A DNA stretch of 64,000 nucleotides. It comes from Stenotrophomonas rhizophila. Lineage in GTDB: Bacteria; Pseudomonadota; Gammaproteobacteria; Xanthomonadales; Xanthomonadaceae. Numbering within the stretch: the stretch's first letter is position 1; each line of letters begins with the position of its first letter. The translations under genes were made by a program, and so were the position numbers. Under the pieces are notes generated by a model. It worked only from the letters and a program-made list of their open reading frames with translations, searched no databases and had not been told where the DNA came from. Positions 10,113 through 18,300 of this stretch are shown here, piece after piece. The DNA is taken from contig NZ_CP007597.1 in NCBI RefSeq assembly GCF_000661955.1, positions 2,962,283 to 3,026,282 of the forward strand, in the 5' to 3' direction.

Positions 10113-10979
10113 ATGAATCGTACCTGCGTGCTGTTGTGCCTCTGCCTGCTGGCCGCCGTGCCGGCAACGGCGTCGGCCACTGAAAAAACGGCCGCCCCCG
10201 CGCGTCCGTATGTGGAAACCAGCTACGTGATCGCCCCCAGGTCGGTGGGCGATTTCACCCTGGTACGCAGCAGTCTCGATCCGGATAACCGGTTGGCCGG
10301 GGCCAGCCTGCTCTACCGCGCCAAGGATCACCCCGAAGCGACGATCAACCTGTACATCTATGCAGCGGGCCGCCTCGATCCGGATACCGCAGTGATCGAG
10401 GGCATGCAGGCGTTCGGCGAAGGCATGAAGCATGCCGTCAAGGACGGCACCTATTCGCGCCAGCGGACGCTGGGGCCGGCTGACGCATTCCGGCTTACCC
10501 CTGCGCCGCCCCCGGCGGCGGCCAACGATGAGGAGGCCGTCATGCGCGACGCCATTGCCAACGCCGGCGGGGTGAACGGGCAGAAGCTGCGCATGGAACT
10601 GCATCGCGCGCCGGGCGACGCCCCGCTGCGCTCCAATGCGTATCTGTTTTACAAGCAGCTGTACTACGTCAAGGTGCGCATCTCGGCCGCGCAGCCGGAC
10701 ATCGGCGCCGAGGCATTCGACATGCTTGCGGACCAGGCCACGCGCGCACTGGTGCCGGCGGTGCAGGTGGAGAACGTTGGCGGCTGCGCCGCCGGCGCCA
10801 TCCAGGTCGACTCCAACGCCTCCGATACGCAGATGATGCACGCAATTACCCGCCAGCTCAGCCAGCAACAGGGGTACCACTGCCACGGCTCGGCCAGCAC
10901 CGTCCGTATCGAGGAGCGCCGTGCCACCACCGATGTCATCGAGATCGCCTACGACGCCGACGACTGGAAGTCGCAGTGA
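10113..10979 (+). CDS. Secreted protein of unknown function
   Basis: A 288-residue protein with a signal peptide (MNRTCVLLCLCLLAAVPATA then SA), so probably periplasmic. The mature chain is mixed alpha/beta without repeats or a motif I recognise; three cysteines occur late (GGCAAG, YHCHG). It lies 38 bases after ybeZ and 56 before ybeY on the same strand, so it is likely co-transcribed with them. The inserted position is unusual for the ybeZYX cluster. I do not recognise a family. Confidence 0.7.
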   Translation: MNRTCVLLCLCLLAAVPATASATEKTAAPARPYVETSYVIAPRSVGDFTLVRSSLDPDNRLAGASLLYRAKDHPEATINLYIYAAGRLDPDTAVIEGMQAFGEGMKHAVKDGTYSRQRTLGPADAFRLTPAPPPAAANDEEAVMRDAIANAGGVNGQKLRMELHRAPGDAPLRSNAYLFYKQLYYVKVRISAAQPDIGAEAFDMLADQATRALVPAVQVENVGGCAAGAIQVDSNASDTQMMHAITRQLSQQQGYHCHGSASTVRIEERRATTDVIEIAYDADDWKSQ

Positions 10980-11035
10980 AGCGCCGCACGCGCGATACTG
11001 TCGGCTCCTGATTGATCTGAATTACCGGTATCGCC

Positions 11036-11521
11036 ATGACCAAGGGCCCCGTCCGCCTCGATGTAGCCGTGAGCTACGCCCTGCCCCGCGCCGGGCTGCC
11101 CTCTGCGGTGAGCTTCCGCAAGTGGGTGGCTGCCGCGCTCAAGGGCCGCATCCGTGAAGCCGACCTGGCCATCCGCCTGGTCGATGCCAAGGAAGGTCAG
11201 TCGCTGAACCGGCACTACCGCGGCAAGGACTACGCCACCAACGTGCTCAGCTTCCCGGCCGAAGTGCCCGAGGGCCTGCCCAAGGGCGTGAAGTTCCCGC
11301 TGCTGGGCGACCTGGTGATCTGCGCGCCGGTGGTGGCCAGCGAAGCGACCGAGCAGGACAAGGCGCTCAATGCCCATTACGCGCACCTGACCGTGCACGG
11401 CGTTCTGCACCTGCTCGGCTGGGACCATGAGGACGACAAGGAAGCCGAGGCCATGGAGCAGCTGGAGCGCGACATCCTGGCTGAACTGGGCATCGACGAC
11501 CCCTACGCCAACGAGCAGTAA
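11036..11521 (+). CDS. ybeY: Endoribonuclease YbeY, rRNA maturation factor
   Basis: A 161-residue protein with the metal-binding signature [14 protein letters not shown] near residues 120-133 (H-x3-H-x5-H), which defines YbeY. The family is a single-strand endoribonuclease needed for 16S rRNA 3-prime processing and 70S quality control, and it acts with the upstream YbeZ. Upstream features [17 protein letters not shown] are also typical. Length matches the family. Confidence 0.95.
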   Translation: MTKGPVRLDVAVSYALPRAGLPSAVSFRKWVAAALKGRIREADLAIRLVDAKEGQSLNRHYRGKDYATNVLSFPAEVPEGLPKGVKFPLLGDLVICAPVVASEATEQDKALNAHYAHLTVHGVLHLLGWDHEDDKEAEAMEQLERDILAELGIDDPYANEQ

Positions 11522-11552
11522 GCCGCGCCGCCCGGCTCGCCACGGATTCCAG

Positions 11553-12140
11553 ATGACCGCTTTCAAGACCCTCTGCCTGGGCCTGCTGGCCCTGCTGCCC
11601 GCCGCTGCGTCGGCCTCCCCGCTGGACCTGGCCGCGCTGATCGAGTGCCGCCAGAGCGTGGCCGACTACCGGGCGGTCGGGCCGGTCGTGGCCGACCCGC
11701 TCAAGGCAGTGGCCAATGGCCTGCAGCCGCTGCCCCAGGGCAACCAGTTCATGACCGAGTTCCGGCTGGCCACGCCGCTGACGGTGTTCGGGCAGCGCAC
11801 CGAATACGTGGCGGTGGCCGGCGCCAGCATCATGGCGATCCTGGACCTGGCCGACCCGCGCCCGCTGGCGAAGACACTGGCGCTGGAGGACGGGGTGGAC
11901 AACCCGGGCAAGTTCATGGCCGGGCGCGAGCTGGTCAGCCGCGATGTCACCGACCCGACCACCGGGGAGCCGATGATCGAATCGATCATCCTGAGCCTGT
12001 CCACGGTCAAGAGCCACCCGGGCAAGACCCTGGCCGGCTGCACCTACAGCCTGGACCTGCCCGCGGAGGAGGAGGCGCCGGTGCCGGCCCCCACCCCGCC
12101 GGCCGCCTCGGTGAATGCGGCCCCGTCAGGCGGGCGCTGA
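11553..12140 (+). CDS. Secreted protein of unknown function
   Basis: A 195-residue protein beginning at the ATG at 11553, with a signal peptide (MTAFKTLCLGLLALLPAAAS, then ASP). The mature part has two cysteines (IECRQS, LAGCTYS) that could form a disulfide, and a Pro/Ala-rich C-terminus. It is the second non-conserved secreted gene placed inside the ybeZ-ybeY-corC cluster. A hairpin with a T tract follows at 12173-12199. The frame extends to 11427 over ybeY, but the signal peptide fixes the start. No family was recognised. Confidence 0.72.
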   Translation: MTAFKTLCLGLLALLPAAASASPLDLAALIECRQSVADYRAVGPVVADPLKAVANGLQPLPQGNQFMTEFRLATPLTVFGQRTEYVAVAGASIMAILDLADPRPLAKTLALEDGVDNPGKFMAGRELVSRDVTDPTTGEPMIESIILSLSTVKSHPGKTLAGCTYSLDLPAEEEAPVPAPTPPAASVNAAPSGGR

Positions 12141-12172
12141 CAGGGCCCCGCATCCTGCTAGACTGAATCCAA

Positions 12173-12199
12173 CGCCCGGTTCGCCGGGTGCCCTTTTTT
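12173..12199 (+). terminator. Candidate Rho-independent terminator before corC
   Basis: A 7-bp stem (CGCCCGG / CCGGGTG with one G-T pair) around a TTCG loop is followed by CCC and six T. It would end transcripts from the preceding secreted-protein gene, yet it lies only 7 bases before the corC start. It may therefore act as an attenuator or as the corC leader hairpin. Confidence 0.5.
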
Positions 12200-12205
12200 C
12201 CAGAG

Positions 12206-13087
12206 ATGTCTGAAGACGACAGTAGTAGCTCCACCCTGGAGCAGAACGAAAAGAAGCGCAGCTGGCTCGAACGCCTGACCTCTGCCTTCTCCGGCGAACC
12301 CCACACCCGCGACGAGCTCGTGGCGGTGCTGCACACCGCGCACGATGATGGGCTGATCGCTGCCGATACCCTGCGCATGATGGAGGGGGCGATTTCCGTC
12401 GCCGAACTCACCGTGGGCGACGTGATGATCTCGCGTTCGCAGATGGTCTCGCTGCCGGTCGAAGCGCCCTTCCTTGAACTAATGAAGCAGGTGGTCGAAT
12501 CGGGCCACTCGCGCTTCCCGGTGCACGGCGACAACAAGGACGACATCCTTGGCGTGCTGCTGGCCAAGGACCTGCTGCGCGGCGTGGTTGCCGACAACGG
12601 CCCGGCCAACGTGCGCGAGCTGCTGCGCCCGGCGGTGCTGATTCCCGAAGCGAAGAAGCTCAATGTGCTGCTCAAGGAGTTCCGGCTCTCGCGCAACCAC
12701 ATGGCCATCGTGGTGGACGAGTACGGCGGTGTCGCCGGGCTGGTCACCATCGAGGACGTGCTGGAGCAGATCGTCGGTGAAATCGACGACGAGCACGACG
12801 AGGCCGAGGACCACACCGCGCAGATCGCGATCCAGGCCGACGGCCAGTACGTGGTGGACGCCCTGACCGCGATCGAGGACTTCAACGAGCGCTTCGGCGC
12901 CAGCTTCCCCGACGACGACTACGACACCATCGGTGGCCTGGTCACCGAGGCGATCGGCCACCTGCCCGAGACCGGCGACGAGCTCAGCCTGGACCGCTTC
13001 GTGTTCCGGGTGGCGCGTGCCGATGCCCGCCGCGTGCAGGCGTTCCATGTGACCGTGCTGCCGGCCGATACGAACAACGAGGATTGA
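12206..13087 (+). CDS. corC: CorC/HlyC-family protein with CBS domains (YbeX)
   Basis: A 293-residue cytoplasmic protein. Two CBS domains (about residues 60-190, including VGDVMISRSQMVSL and DEYGGVAGLVTIEDVLEQIVG) bind adenine nucleotides. A C-terminal CorC_HlyC/transporter-associated domain follows (about 205-290, FNERFGASFPDDDYDTIGG). YbeX is linked to Mg2+/Co2+ efflux and to ribosome maintenance with YbeY/YbeZ. Start at ATG 12206; the frame opens at 12188 with a GTG inside the hairpin, which is less likely. corA follows two genes later, so magnesium handling recurs here. Confidence 0.92.
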   Translation: MSEDDSSSSTLEQNEKKRSWLERLTSAFSGEPHTRDELVAVLHTAHDDGLIAADTLRMMEGAISVAELTVGDVMISRSQMVSLPVEAPFLELMKQVVESGHSRFPVHGDNKDDILGVLLAKDLLRGVVADNGPANVRELLRPAVLIPEAKKLNVLLKEFRLSRNHMAIVVDEYGGVAGLVTIEDVLEQIVGEIDDEHDEAEDHTAQIAIQADGQYVVDALTAIEDFNERFGASFPDDDYDTIGGLVTEAIGHLPETGDELSLDRFVFRVARADARRVQAFHVTVLPADTNNED

Positions 13088-13095
13088 TCCACGCC

Positions 13096-14364
13096 ATGCG
13101 GCCCCTGCTGAAGCGGTGGCCGTCGTGCCGCCTGTTGTTCCTGTGCTGGATGCTCACCCTGGCCAGCCTGCCGTTCGCGGCGCTGGCCCAGGATGCGACG
13201 GCCCCCGTCACCGTGCCGGTGGCTGACTCCGGCGCGAACGCCTCGGCGGCACCGCGCATCGGCGTGGTGACCATGCAGCCCGGCGAGATTTTCTTCGAGC
13301 GCTTCGGTCACGATGCGCTGGTGGTGGTGGACCCGGTAACGGGCCAGGCCACCTCCTACAACTTCGGTTACTTCGATCCGGGTGAAGCGGACTTCATCGG
13401 CCGCTTCGTGCGCGGCGAGATGATGTACTACCTGGTGGCGCTGCCGCTGGACGAGGACATGGCCTACTACCGTGAGAGCGGTCGTGGGGCCAGCATCCAG
13501 TGGCTGGACCTGGACCCGCAGCAGGCGCGCGCCCTGGCCGCCTCGCTGGCCGAGCGCGCCAAGCCGGAGAACGCGCGCTACCACTACGACTACTACACCG
13601 CCAACTGCGCCACCATGGTCCGCGATGCGGTGGACCAAGCGCTCGGCGGCGGCCTGCATTCGCAGCTGTCCGGGCGCTCGCGCGGCAACACCTACCGGAG
13701 CGAATCGGTGCGGTTGGCCTCGCCGTCGCCGTGGATGTGGCTGGGCTTCGACATCGGGCTGGGGCCGTTCGCCGATCAGCCGCTTTCGCGTTGGCAGGAA
13801 GCCTTCGTGCCGATGCGCCTGGCCGATGCGCTGCGCCAGTCCCGCAACAGCGAAGGCCGCCCGCTGGTACAGGCCGAGCAGGAACTGCTGCCGCACCGCA
13901 TCGCGCCGGAGCCCACCGAATCGCCGCGCCGCTGGTGGCCCTGGCTGCTGTGCGGCCTGCTGGCCGCGGCAGGCGTGTGTGCACTGCGCACGCGCCGACG
14001 CCTGCTGGGCGGCATCGCGCTGCCGGTGTGGCTGTTCTGCGGTATCGCCGGTGCGTTGCTGACCTACCTGTGGGGCTTCAGTGCGCACCAGGCTGCGTGG
14101 GCCAACCGCAACCTGCTGGTGCTGTCTCCGCTGTGCCTGCTGTTGCTGCCCGGTGCCATCACGCTGCTGCGCGGGCGCACCCCGCGTGCGTGGTTCCGCT
14201 GGGTGCTGTGGGCGGTGGCGCTGCTGGCGTCGCTGGGCCTGGTCCTGCACTGGCTGAGCCTGCAGGCGCAGGTCAACCTGCAGTGGATCGTGCTGCTGCT
14301 GCCGGTGCACCTGGCACTGGCATGGGCGCTGGGCCGTCGTGACGCATCTGTCACGGGCCGCTGA
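13096..14364 (+). CDS. DUF4105 membrane protein
   Basis: A 422-residue protein starting at ATG 13096 with an N-terminal signal or anchor segment (LLFLCWMLTLASLPFAALA). A periplasmic DUF4105-like domain follows, with conserved FFERFGHDAL near residue 68 and YTANCATMVRD near residue 170; the Cys and His could be catalytic as in NlpC/P60-like folds. Four or five hydrophobic helices fill the C-terminal 150 residues. It begins 8 bases after corC, so it is in the same operon. Function is unknown; the topology (periplasmic domain plus C-terminal membrane block) suggests an envelope role. Confidence 0.8.
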   Translation: MRPLLKRWPSCRLLFLCWMLTLASLPFAALAQDATAPVTVPVADSGANASAAPRIGVVTMQPGEIFFERFGHDALVVVDPVTGQATSYNFGYFDPGEADFIGRFVRGEMMYYLVALPLDEDMAYYRESGRGASIQWLDLDPQQARALAASLAERAKPENARYHYDYYTANCATMVRDAVDQALGGGLHSQLSGRSRGNTYRSESVRLASPSPWMWLGFDIGLGPFADQPLSRWQEAFVPMRLADALRQSRNSEGRPLVQAEQELLPHRIAPEPTESPRRWWPWLLCGLLAAAGVCALRTRRRLLGGIALPVWLFCGIAGALLTYLWGFSAHQAAWANRNLLVLSPLCLLLLPGAITLLRGRTPRAWFRWVLWAVALLASLGLVLHWLSLQAQVNLQWIVLLLPVHLALAWALGRRDASVTGR

Positions 14365-14379
14365 CGCAGGATGCCGCCC

Positions 14380-15378
14380 ATGGAAAGTACCGCACCCGTG
14401 AACCCGCCCTGCGTCATCAACTGCGTGCACTACGATGACCAGGGCATTCGCCATGACATCAGCCTGGATGCGATCAGCGATGTGATCGAAAGCGGCAACG
14501 GCTTTGTATGGGTCGGCTTGTACGAGCCGGCCGACAGCGTGCTGCTGAAGCTGCAGGAAGAATTCTGCCTGCACTCGCTGGCCATCGAAGACGCACGCAA
14601 CGCCCATCAGCGGCCCAAGGTGGAGTCGTATGGCAACTCCTTGTTCGTGGTGGTCACCACCGCGCAGATGGTGGATGAGCGCATCGCCTACGGCGAAACC
14701 CATGCCTTCCTTGGTCCCCGCTTCCTGGTGACGGTCCGCCATGGGGCGTCGCTGTCCTATGCCGCGCCGCGCGCCCGGGTGGAGCGCGAGCCGGAGCTGC
14801 TGCGCACGATGGGGCCGTCGTACTGCCTGTATGCGGTGCTGGACTTCGTGGTGGACAACTACCTGCCCATCACCCAGCGCTACCGCGACACGCTGGAGCT
14901 GCTGGAGAAGGACATTTTCTCGGACAGTTACAAGCGCCAGACCGTGGTGCGGCTGTACGAACTGAAGCGCGAGCTCAACAAGATGCGCATGGCGGTAGCG
15001 CCGCTGCAGGACATGCTGGCCCAGATCAAGCGCTACCAGGGCGAGCTGGTGCCCGACGAGGTCAAGCTGTACCTGCGCGATGTGCATGACCATGCGGTGC
15101 GGATCAGCGATGTGATCGACACCCTGCGCGAAATGCTGGGCACGGCGCTGAACGTGAACCTGTCGCTGGTGACGCTGGCGCAGGGCGAGACGGTGAAGCG
15201 GTTGGGTGCGTGGGCGGCATTGTTGGCGGCGCCGACCCTGATCACCAGCTGGTATGGCATGAACTTCACCCACATGCCGGAGTTGGACCAGCCGTGGGCG
15301 TACCCGGCGATGATCATCGGCGTGGGCGCGATCTGCGTGGGGTTGTACCGGCTGTTCAAGCGGGTGCGTTGGCTCTGA
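14380..15378 (+). CDS. corA: CorA family magnesium/cobalt transporter
   Basis: A 332-residue inner-membrane channel. The N-terminal cytoplasmic domain and long stalk helix lead to two C-terminal transmembrane helices. The diagnostic YGMNF motif at the pore entrance sits near residue 289, followed by the second helix and a basic tail (FKRVRWL). CorA pentamers carry Mg2+ down its gradient. The ATG at 14380 has an AGGA 8 bases upstream and is preferred; an ATG at 14371 is in frame. It is the last gene of the ybeZ-corC-DUF4105 run before a repeat array. Confidence 0.93.
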   Translation: MESTAPVNPPCVINCVHYDDQGIRHDISLDAISDVIESGNGFVWVGLYEPADSVLLKLQEEFCLHSLAIEDARNAHQRPKVESYGNSLFVVVTTAQMVDERIAYGETHAFLGPRFLVTVRHGASLSYAAPRARVEREPELLRTMGPSYCLYAVLDFVVDNYLPITQRYRDTLELLEKDIFSDSYKRQTVVRLYELKRELNKMRMAVAPLQDMLAQIKRYQGELVPDEVKLYLRDVHDHAVRISDVIDTLREMLGTALNVNLSLVTLAQGETVKRLGAWAALLAAPTLITSWYGMNFTHMPELDQPWAYPAMIIGVGAICVGLYRLFKRVRWL

Positions 15379-15442
15379 GGCGGGGTGGCGGCCCGTTTCG
15401 GGCGACGGTGCCGGGTGTACGTCATGGGTGTGGTATTTGGAG

Positions 15443-16170
15443 CAGCCGACCAACGGTCGGCTCTACCCCCCGGTTTGAACGATGCGATGCCCGGTAGTGC
15501 CGGACGCTGGCCGGCTCCCGGTGATGCCGGATATATGCGACGTGTGCCGGCGTTACGGGCAGCCGACCAACGGTCGGCTCTACCCTCGGTTTGAACGATG
15601 CGAATCCCGGTAGTGCCGGCCGCTGGCCGGCTCCCGGCGATGCCGGATGTACGCGACGTGTTCTGGCGTTACGGGCAGCCGACCAACGGTCGGCTCTACC
15701 CTCGGTTTGAACGATGCGAATCCCGGTAGTGCCGGCCGCTGGCCGGCTCCCGGCGATGCCGGATATATGCGACGTGTGCCGGCGTTACGGGGAGCCGACC
15801 AACGGTCGGCTCTACCGATCCGATGTCCGGTAGTGCCGGCCGCTGGCCGGCTCCTGGCGATGCCGGATATACGCGACGTGTGCTGGCGTTACGGGCAGCC
15901 GACCAACGGTCGGCTCCACCTCGGTTTGAACGATGCGATGCCCGGTTCGGCCGGCTCCCGGCGATGCCGGATATATGCGACGTGTGCCGGTGTTACGGGG
16001 AGCCGACCAACGGTCGGCTCTACCGATCCGATGTCCGGTAGTGCCGGCCGCTGGCCGGCTCTTGGCGATGCCGGATACATGCGACGTGTGCCGGCGTTAC
16101 GGGCAGCCGACCAACGGTCGGCTCTACCCCGGGGGGATCGTCGGTAGGTAGCGACCGTTGGTCGCTACCC
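15443..16170. repeat. Tandem array of GTAG-ended palindromic repeats (SMAG/REP-like)
   Basis: Seven copies of the palindrome AGCCGACCAACGGTCGGCT start at 15443, 15561, 15677, 15793, 15897, 16001 and 16105, most ending in CTACC (the GTAG terminus in reverse). Between them alternate palindromes of the GTAGTGCCGGCCGCTGGCCGG type. Spacing is 116 bp for the complete units and about 104 bp for those lacking a CGGTTTGAACGATGCG segment. A variant, GGTAGCGACCGTTGGTCGCTACC, closes the array at about 16145. Open frames across it encode only repeated GRWPAPGDAGYMRRVP-like peptides, which are artefacts of the repeat. It separates corA from the convergent dehydrogenase gene. Confidence 0.9.
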
Positions 16171-16178
16171 TCTTCAGA

Positions 16179-17543
16179 TCAGGCCACGTATACCGTTTTG
16201 ATGTTCATGAACTCATGGATGCCGTGGTCGGCCAGTTCGCGGCCGAAGCCGGAGCGCTTGCTGCCGCCGAACGGCAGGCGGGGGTCGCTTTTGACGATGG
16301 CGTTGACGAAAGCCGCGCCGCATTCCAGCTTCTTGGCGATGGCTTCGCCCCGCACCGCATCCGCGGTCCAGACGCTGCCCCCCAGACCGAAGGTGGTGTC
16401 GTTGGCCACGCGCAGCGCCTCGGCATCATCGCGCACGCGCAGGATGGCCGCGGCGGGGCCGAACAGTTCTTCCTCATAGGCCGGCATGCCCGGCCCGACG
16501 TTGTCCAGGATGGTGGCCGGGTAGCCGGCATGGCTGCCCGCCACCGGCTCGCCGCCGAGCAGCAGTTTGGCGCCCTTGGCCACGCTGTCCTGCACCTGGC
16601 TGTGCAGTTCGTCGCGCAGGTCGGCGCGGGCCATCGGGGCCAGCGTGGTGCGTTCGTCCTGCGGGTCGCCGTACACGCGCTGCGCAGCGGCGGCCACGAA
16701 CTTTTCCACGAATGCATCGGCGATGGCATCGACCACGATGAAGCGCTTGGCGGCGATGCAGGTCTGGCCACTGTTGTCGAAGCGCGACTTCACGGCGGCG
16801 GCGACGGTCTTGTCGAGATCGGCATCCTCGAGCACGACGAACGCGTCGCTGCCGCCCAGTTCCATGACGCACTTCTTGAGCTGGTCACCGGCATTGGCGG
16901 CAATCGAGCGTCCTGCCCGTTCGCTGCCGGTCAGGGTGACGGCCTTGACCCGCTTGTCGCGCAGCACGTCGGCGGCCTGGTCGTTGTCGATGTGCAGGAC
17001 GTCGAACACGCCGGCGGGCAGGCCGCCATCGCGGCATACGGCCAGGATCAGGTCGGCGCACTGCGGGACGTTGCTGGCATGCTTGAGCAGGGCGACGTTG
17101 CCGGCCATGAAGGCCGGCGCAAGGAAGCGGAATACCTGCCAGATCGGGAAGTTCCAGGGCATCACGGCGAACACGCAGCCGATGGGCTCGTAGCGCACGT
17201 AGCTGCGCTGGGCCTCGGTGTCGATCAGCTGCGGCTTGAGGTAGTCGGCGGCATGGTCGGCGTAGAACTCGCAGGCCTGCGCGCACTTCTCCACTTCGGT
17301 CAGGGCTTCGGCCTTGAGCTTGCCCATCTCACTGGTCATGGCCCGCTGGATGTCGTCCTTGCGGGTACGCAGCTGCGCGGCGATGCCACGCAGGATGGCG
17401 CTGCGCGCCTGCAGGGATTGGCCAGACCAGGCCGGGAACGCGCCGGCCGCGGCGGCCAGGCGCTGTTCAACCTGGGCGGCATCGAGCAGTTCATGGCGGT
17501 AGGTGACCTGGCCGGTCGCGGGATTGACGATTTCAACGGTCAT
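16179..17543 (-). CDS. Succinate-semialdehyde dehydrogenase (GabD/YneI type)
   Basis: A 454-residue NAD(P)-dependent aldehyde dehydrogenase. It has the PWNFP cofactor-fold motif near residue 130, the general base Glu in VMELGGSDAFVV near 229, and the catalytic Cys in NSGQTCIAAKR near 261. The length and the SGQTCIA and LGGSDAF segments match the Sad/YneI branch that oxidises succinate semialdehyde to succinate. It would be the last step of putrescine-to-succinate catabolism and lies next to polyamine transport and puu-like genes. A GGAG ribosome site precedes the ATG. Substrate is inferred from subfamily and neighbours. Confidence 0.85.
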   Translation of the reverse strand: MTVEIVNPATGQVTYRHELLDAAQVEQRLAAAAGAFPAWSGQSLQARSAILRGIAAQLRTRKDDIQRAMTSEMGKLKAEALTEVEKCAQACEFYADHAADYLKPQLIDTEAQRSYVRYEPIGCVFAVMPWNFPIWQVFRFLAPAFMAGNVALLKHASNVPQCADLILAVCRDGGLPAGVFDVLHIDNDQAADVLRDKRVKAVTLTGSERAGRSIAANAGDQLKKCVMELGGSDAFVVLEDADLDKTVAAAVKSRFDNSGQTCIAAKRFIVVDAIADAFVEKFVAAAAQRVYGDPQDERTTLAPMARADLRDELHSQVQDSVAKGAKLLLGGEPVAGSHAGYPATILDNVGPGMPAYEEELFGPAAAILRVRDDAEALRVANDTTFGLGGSVWTADAVRGEAIAKKLECGAAFVNAIVKSDPRLPFGGSKRSGFGRELADHGIHEFMNIKTVYVA

Positions 17544-17699
17544 CGTGGTACTCCGGAAGACAGACCACCATTCTGCGCCCGGTGTTGTGATCCGGATGTT
17601 GCCGGGGTTGGCGGCGAGCCGGGAGTGGGTTGCGACGTGGCGTCGCAGGTTAGGGTCTGCGCGGAAAGCAGCGTTTCACTGCTACCTGTTTGGCACGGC

Positions 17700-17790
17700 G
17701 CGGGTGGGAGGCCGGGACACGCCGTGAATCCATCCATGGAGGCTCGCATGCGCCATCCATGGCGCATGACGGTCCCGGCCTCCCACCCGC
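17700..17790 (+). repeat. Double-hairpin intergenic element A
   Basis: The outer arms at 17700-17718 and 17772-17790 are a perfect 19-bp inverted repeat. Inside is an ACGCCGTGAATCCATCC-type conserved strand (17719-17746), then a perfect inner hairpin of two 10-bp arms (CATGCGCCAT / ATGGCGCATG, 17747-17768). The same architecture recurs in reverse orientation at 18152-18260 with different outer-stem bases. It lies upstream of the dehydrogenase start. Confidence 0.85.
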
Positions 17791-17866
17791 ACCATGCCCA
17801 GACAGTTGGCCGTGTCCGCACTAAGAGCAAGAGCCGGCCGACCGGTTTGATTGGGGAGAGAAGAGC

Positions 17867-17889
17867 AGCCGGGCAGAGCCCGGCTCTAC
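17867..17889 (+). repeat. REP-like palindrome ending in CTAC
   Basis: AGCCGGGCAGAGCCCGGCTC followed by TAC: a perfect 8-bp stem with a GTAG terminus in reverse. It pairs with the inverted copy at 18033-18051, the two flanking the GGATC array. Confidence 0.8.
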
Positions 17890-17951
17890 GCGGCGCGTAT
17901 CCGTGCGGTGCGGATCAGATCGGCGCGACGCGGGTCGGGATGGATCGGGAT

Positions 17952-17986
17952 GGATCGGATCGGATCGGATCGGATCGGATCGGATC
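17952..17986 (+). repeat. GGATC pentanucleotide tandem repeat
   Basis: Seven perfect consecutive GGATC units, with degenerate copies on both sides from about 17933 to 18022 (GGGAT, GGGAC, GGATG, GGTGC variants). Five-base microsatellites of this kind vary in copy number by slipped-strand mispairing. Each unit contains a GATC Dam-type site. No reading frame through it looks coding. Confidence 0.9.
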
Positions 17987-18032
17987 GGGACGGGACGGAT
18001 GGGGTCGGTGCGGATCGGATCGTGATGGGTGG

Positions 18033-18051
18033 AGCCGGGCTCTGCCCGGCT
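18033..18051 (-). repeat. REP-like palindrome, inverted partner
   Basis: AGCCGGGCTCTGCCCGGCT is the inverted counterpart of the palindrome at 17867-17889. The pair brackets the GGATC array in mirror orientation, the dimer arrangement common for REP elements. Confidence 0.75.
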
Positions 18052-18151
18052 GGGACGGTGGAACACCGTCCTGCTCCACCCCTCCCCCCAACGCGGCAAC
18101 TGCCTTGCGCCGTTGCCCTGCGCCTTCAACAAAAGGGCAAGCATTCTGTCG

Positions 18152-18260
18152 GGCGTCGGCGTGGGTGGGTTGGCGGGACCGTTGGGCGCCATGGATGGCG
18201 CCCACGAGCCTCCAAGGATGGATTCACGGCGTGTCCCGCCAACCCACCCACGCCGACGCC
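18152..18260 (-). repeat. Double-hairpin intergenic element B
   Basis: The outer arms at 18152-18179 and 18233-18260 form a perfect 28-bp inverted repeat. A perfect 9-bp inner hairpin (GGGCGCCAT / ATGGCGCCC) lies at 18184-18203. The strand between (read on minus) matches element A at 27 of 28 positions, but most of the outer stem differs while staying complementary. It lies just downstream of potI and could also act as a transcript-end structure for the pot operon. Confidence 0.85.
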
Positions 18261-18300
18261 ACTCAGAACATGCAGCCCCGCTGTTGCTGTTGCTGTTGCC

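Noticed and set aside
12919-15453. 844-codon minus-strand frame across corC, DUF4105 and corA
   Set aside because: Low-complexity His/Gln/Arg shadow of three well-supported plus-strand genes.
15647-16147. Open frames within the repeat array giving repeated GSAGRWPAPGDAGYMRR peptides
   Set aside because: The peptide repeats follow from the palindromic DNA repeats; there is no start signal and no independent coding evidence.
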